From Candidatus Bathyarchaeota archaeon (GTDB lineage: Archaea; Thermoproteota; Bathyarchaeia; 40CM-2-53-6), in the NCBI GenBank assembly GCA_005884605.1, contig VBBE01000068.1, positions 1 through 14,724 of the forward strand: 14,724 bases of DNA. Reading direction: 5' to 3'. The notes beneath the pieces were generated by a model that saw nothing but the letters and a program-made list of their open reading frames with translations, was not told the origin of the DNA and did not search any database. Shown here piece after piece: positions 14,356 through 14,724 of the stretch; positions within the stretch are counted from its first letter, which is position 1, and every line of letters starts with the position of its first letter. The position numbers and the translations under genes were made by a program.

Positions 14356-14724
14356 CTAGCGTATGGGAGGACGGTACTTGAATGCGTCCGTTTTCTGCTT
14401 GTCTTGGTTTCTTTCGGCAGCCTGCTCCGCCCTCTGCCTCTCCACTCTGCGCTCTTTCTCTATGGGAATAAGCTCGTTCATCTTTTCCACAAGCCTCTCC
14501 GCCTCAGGCGGCTCCAATGGGATGTGAATATCCTTGCGATGGGGAATCCTGATGTTCACATTGCCGGAAGGTTCCACGGTCACCTTCTCGATTTCCCACA
14601 GATGTACGTCCAGAGGGATGATGGTCTGAAACATCCAGCCAAGCGTGTCCCGCAAGGCAGGCCGCGCCTCAGCCAGCTTCTCAAGCTCCCTCAGTGCACC
14701 GTCCTTCAAGTCTACTTTTAGCAA
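14356..14724 (-). CDS. Hypothetical charged protein, possibly cut by the right edge
   Basis: The frame runs from the right edge to a stop at 14356, giving 122 residues if the TTG at 14724 is the start; the true start may lie outside the window. The N-terminal part mixes helix and strand (LRELEKLAEARPALRDTLGW, then VHLWEIEKVTVEPSGNVNI and DIHIPLEPPEAERLV). The C-terminal 45 residues are a highly charged helix (ERRVERQRAEQAAERNQDKQ) ending in a basic tail. No cysteines, signal peptide or membrane segment are present. I do not recognise the family. The gap to the zinc-ribbon gene (14203-14355) holds only that gene's likely promoter and an A/T-rich patch near 14312-14322. Confidence 0.65.
   Translation of the reverse strand: MLKVDLKDGALRELEKLAEARPALRDTLGWMFQTIIPLDVHLWEIEKVTVEPSGNVNIRIPHRKDIHIPLEPPEAERLVEKMNELIPIEKERRVERQRAEQAAERNQDKQKTDAFKYRPPIR

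Noticed and set aside
1..14724. tRNA genes, CRISPR arrays, insertion sequences
   Set aside because: No TTCGA-type T-loop with matching stems, no regularly spaced repeats and no transposase or terminal inverted repeats were found by eye.

Overview
The window is archaeal chromosome. The evidence is an archaeal-type SRP RNA with paired 5' and 3' ends, an archaeal-style ribosomal protein S7, a UPF0282 metallo-beta-lactamase-fold protein (an archaeal family), a NurA-like/HerA gene pair, and TATA-like boxes about 25 bases ahead of several starts with short or no leaders. TTG and GTG starts are frequent. The S7 sequence and the gene mix suggest a TACK-superphylum lineage (Nitrososphaeria/Bathyarchaeia-like), but I cannot place it more closely. 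Most genes are single or paired housekeeping and accessory genes, not one long operon.

Left part (1-5063): a possible partial minus-strand gene leaves the left edge. It is followed by the UPF0282 hydrolase (+), a small coiled-coil protein (-), the SRP RNA with its own promoter (+), an aldo/keto reductase (+), a cytoplasmic DipZ-like thioredoxin protein (-) and a small four-helix membrane protein (+). The stretch from about 1999 to 2303 holds only a short hairpin, a doubtful broken micro-ORF and the reductase promoter region.

Middle (5064-8500): a DUF4242-like small protein and an S9 prolyl-oligopeptidase-family enzyme read leftward as a likely two-gene unit. The DUF4242-like gene has a TAA at codon 3 of what looks like its full-length frame. 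Ribosomal protein S7 stands alone behind its own promoter and overlaps a small two-helix membrane protein tail to tail.

Right part (8489-14724): one nearly symmetric TATA box lies between the divergent small membrane-protein gene and a NurA-like nuclease gene. The NurA-like gene shows strong signs of a one-base frameshift about 180 bases into its frame. It overlaps a HerA-type DNA-translocase ATPase by 29 bases, and together they should form a NurA-HerA end-processing machine; no mre11 or rad50 lies beside them. Converging on herA are a CaCA-family cation exchanger, a zinc-ribbon plus LURP-one-related protein and, at the right edge, a hypothetical charged protein.

The most interesting items are the frameshifted NurA-like gene with an apparent winged-helix insertion, its shared divergent promoter, and the stop codon at the head of the DUF4242-like gene.
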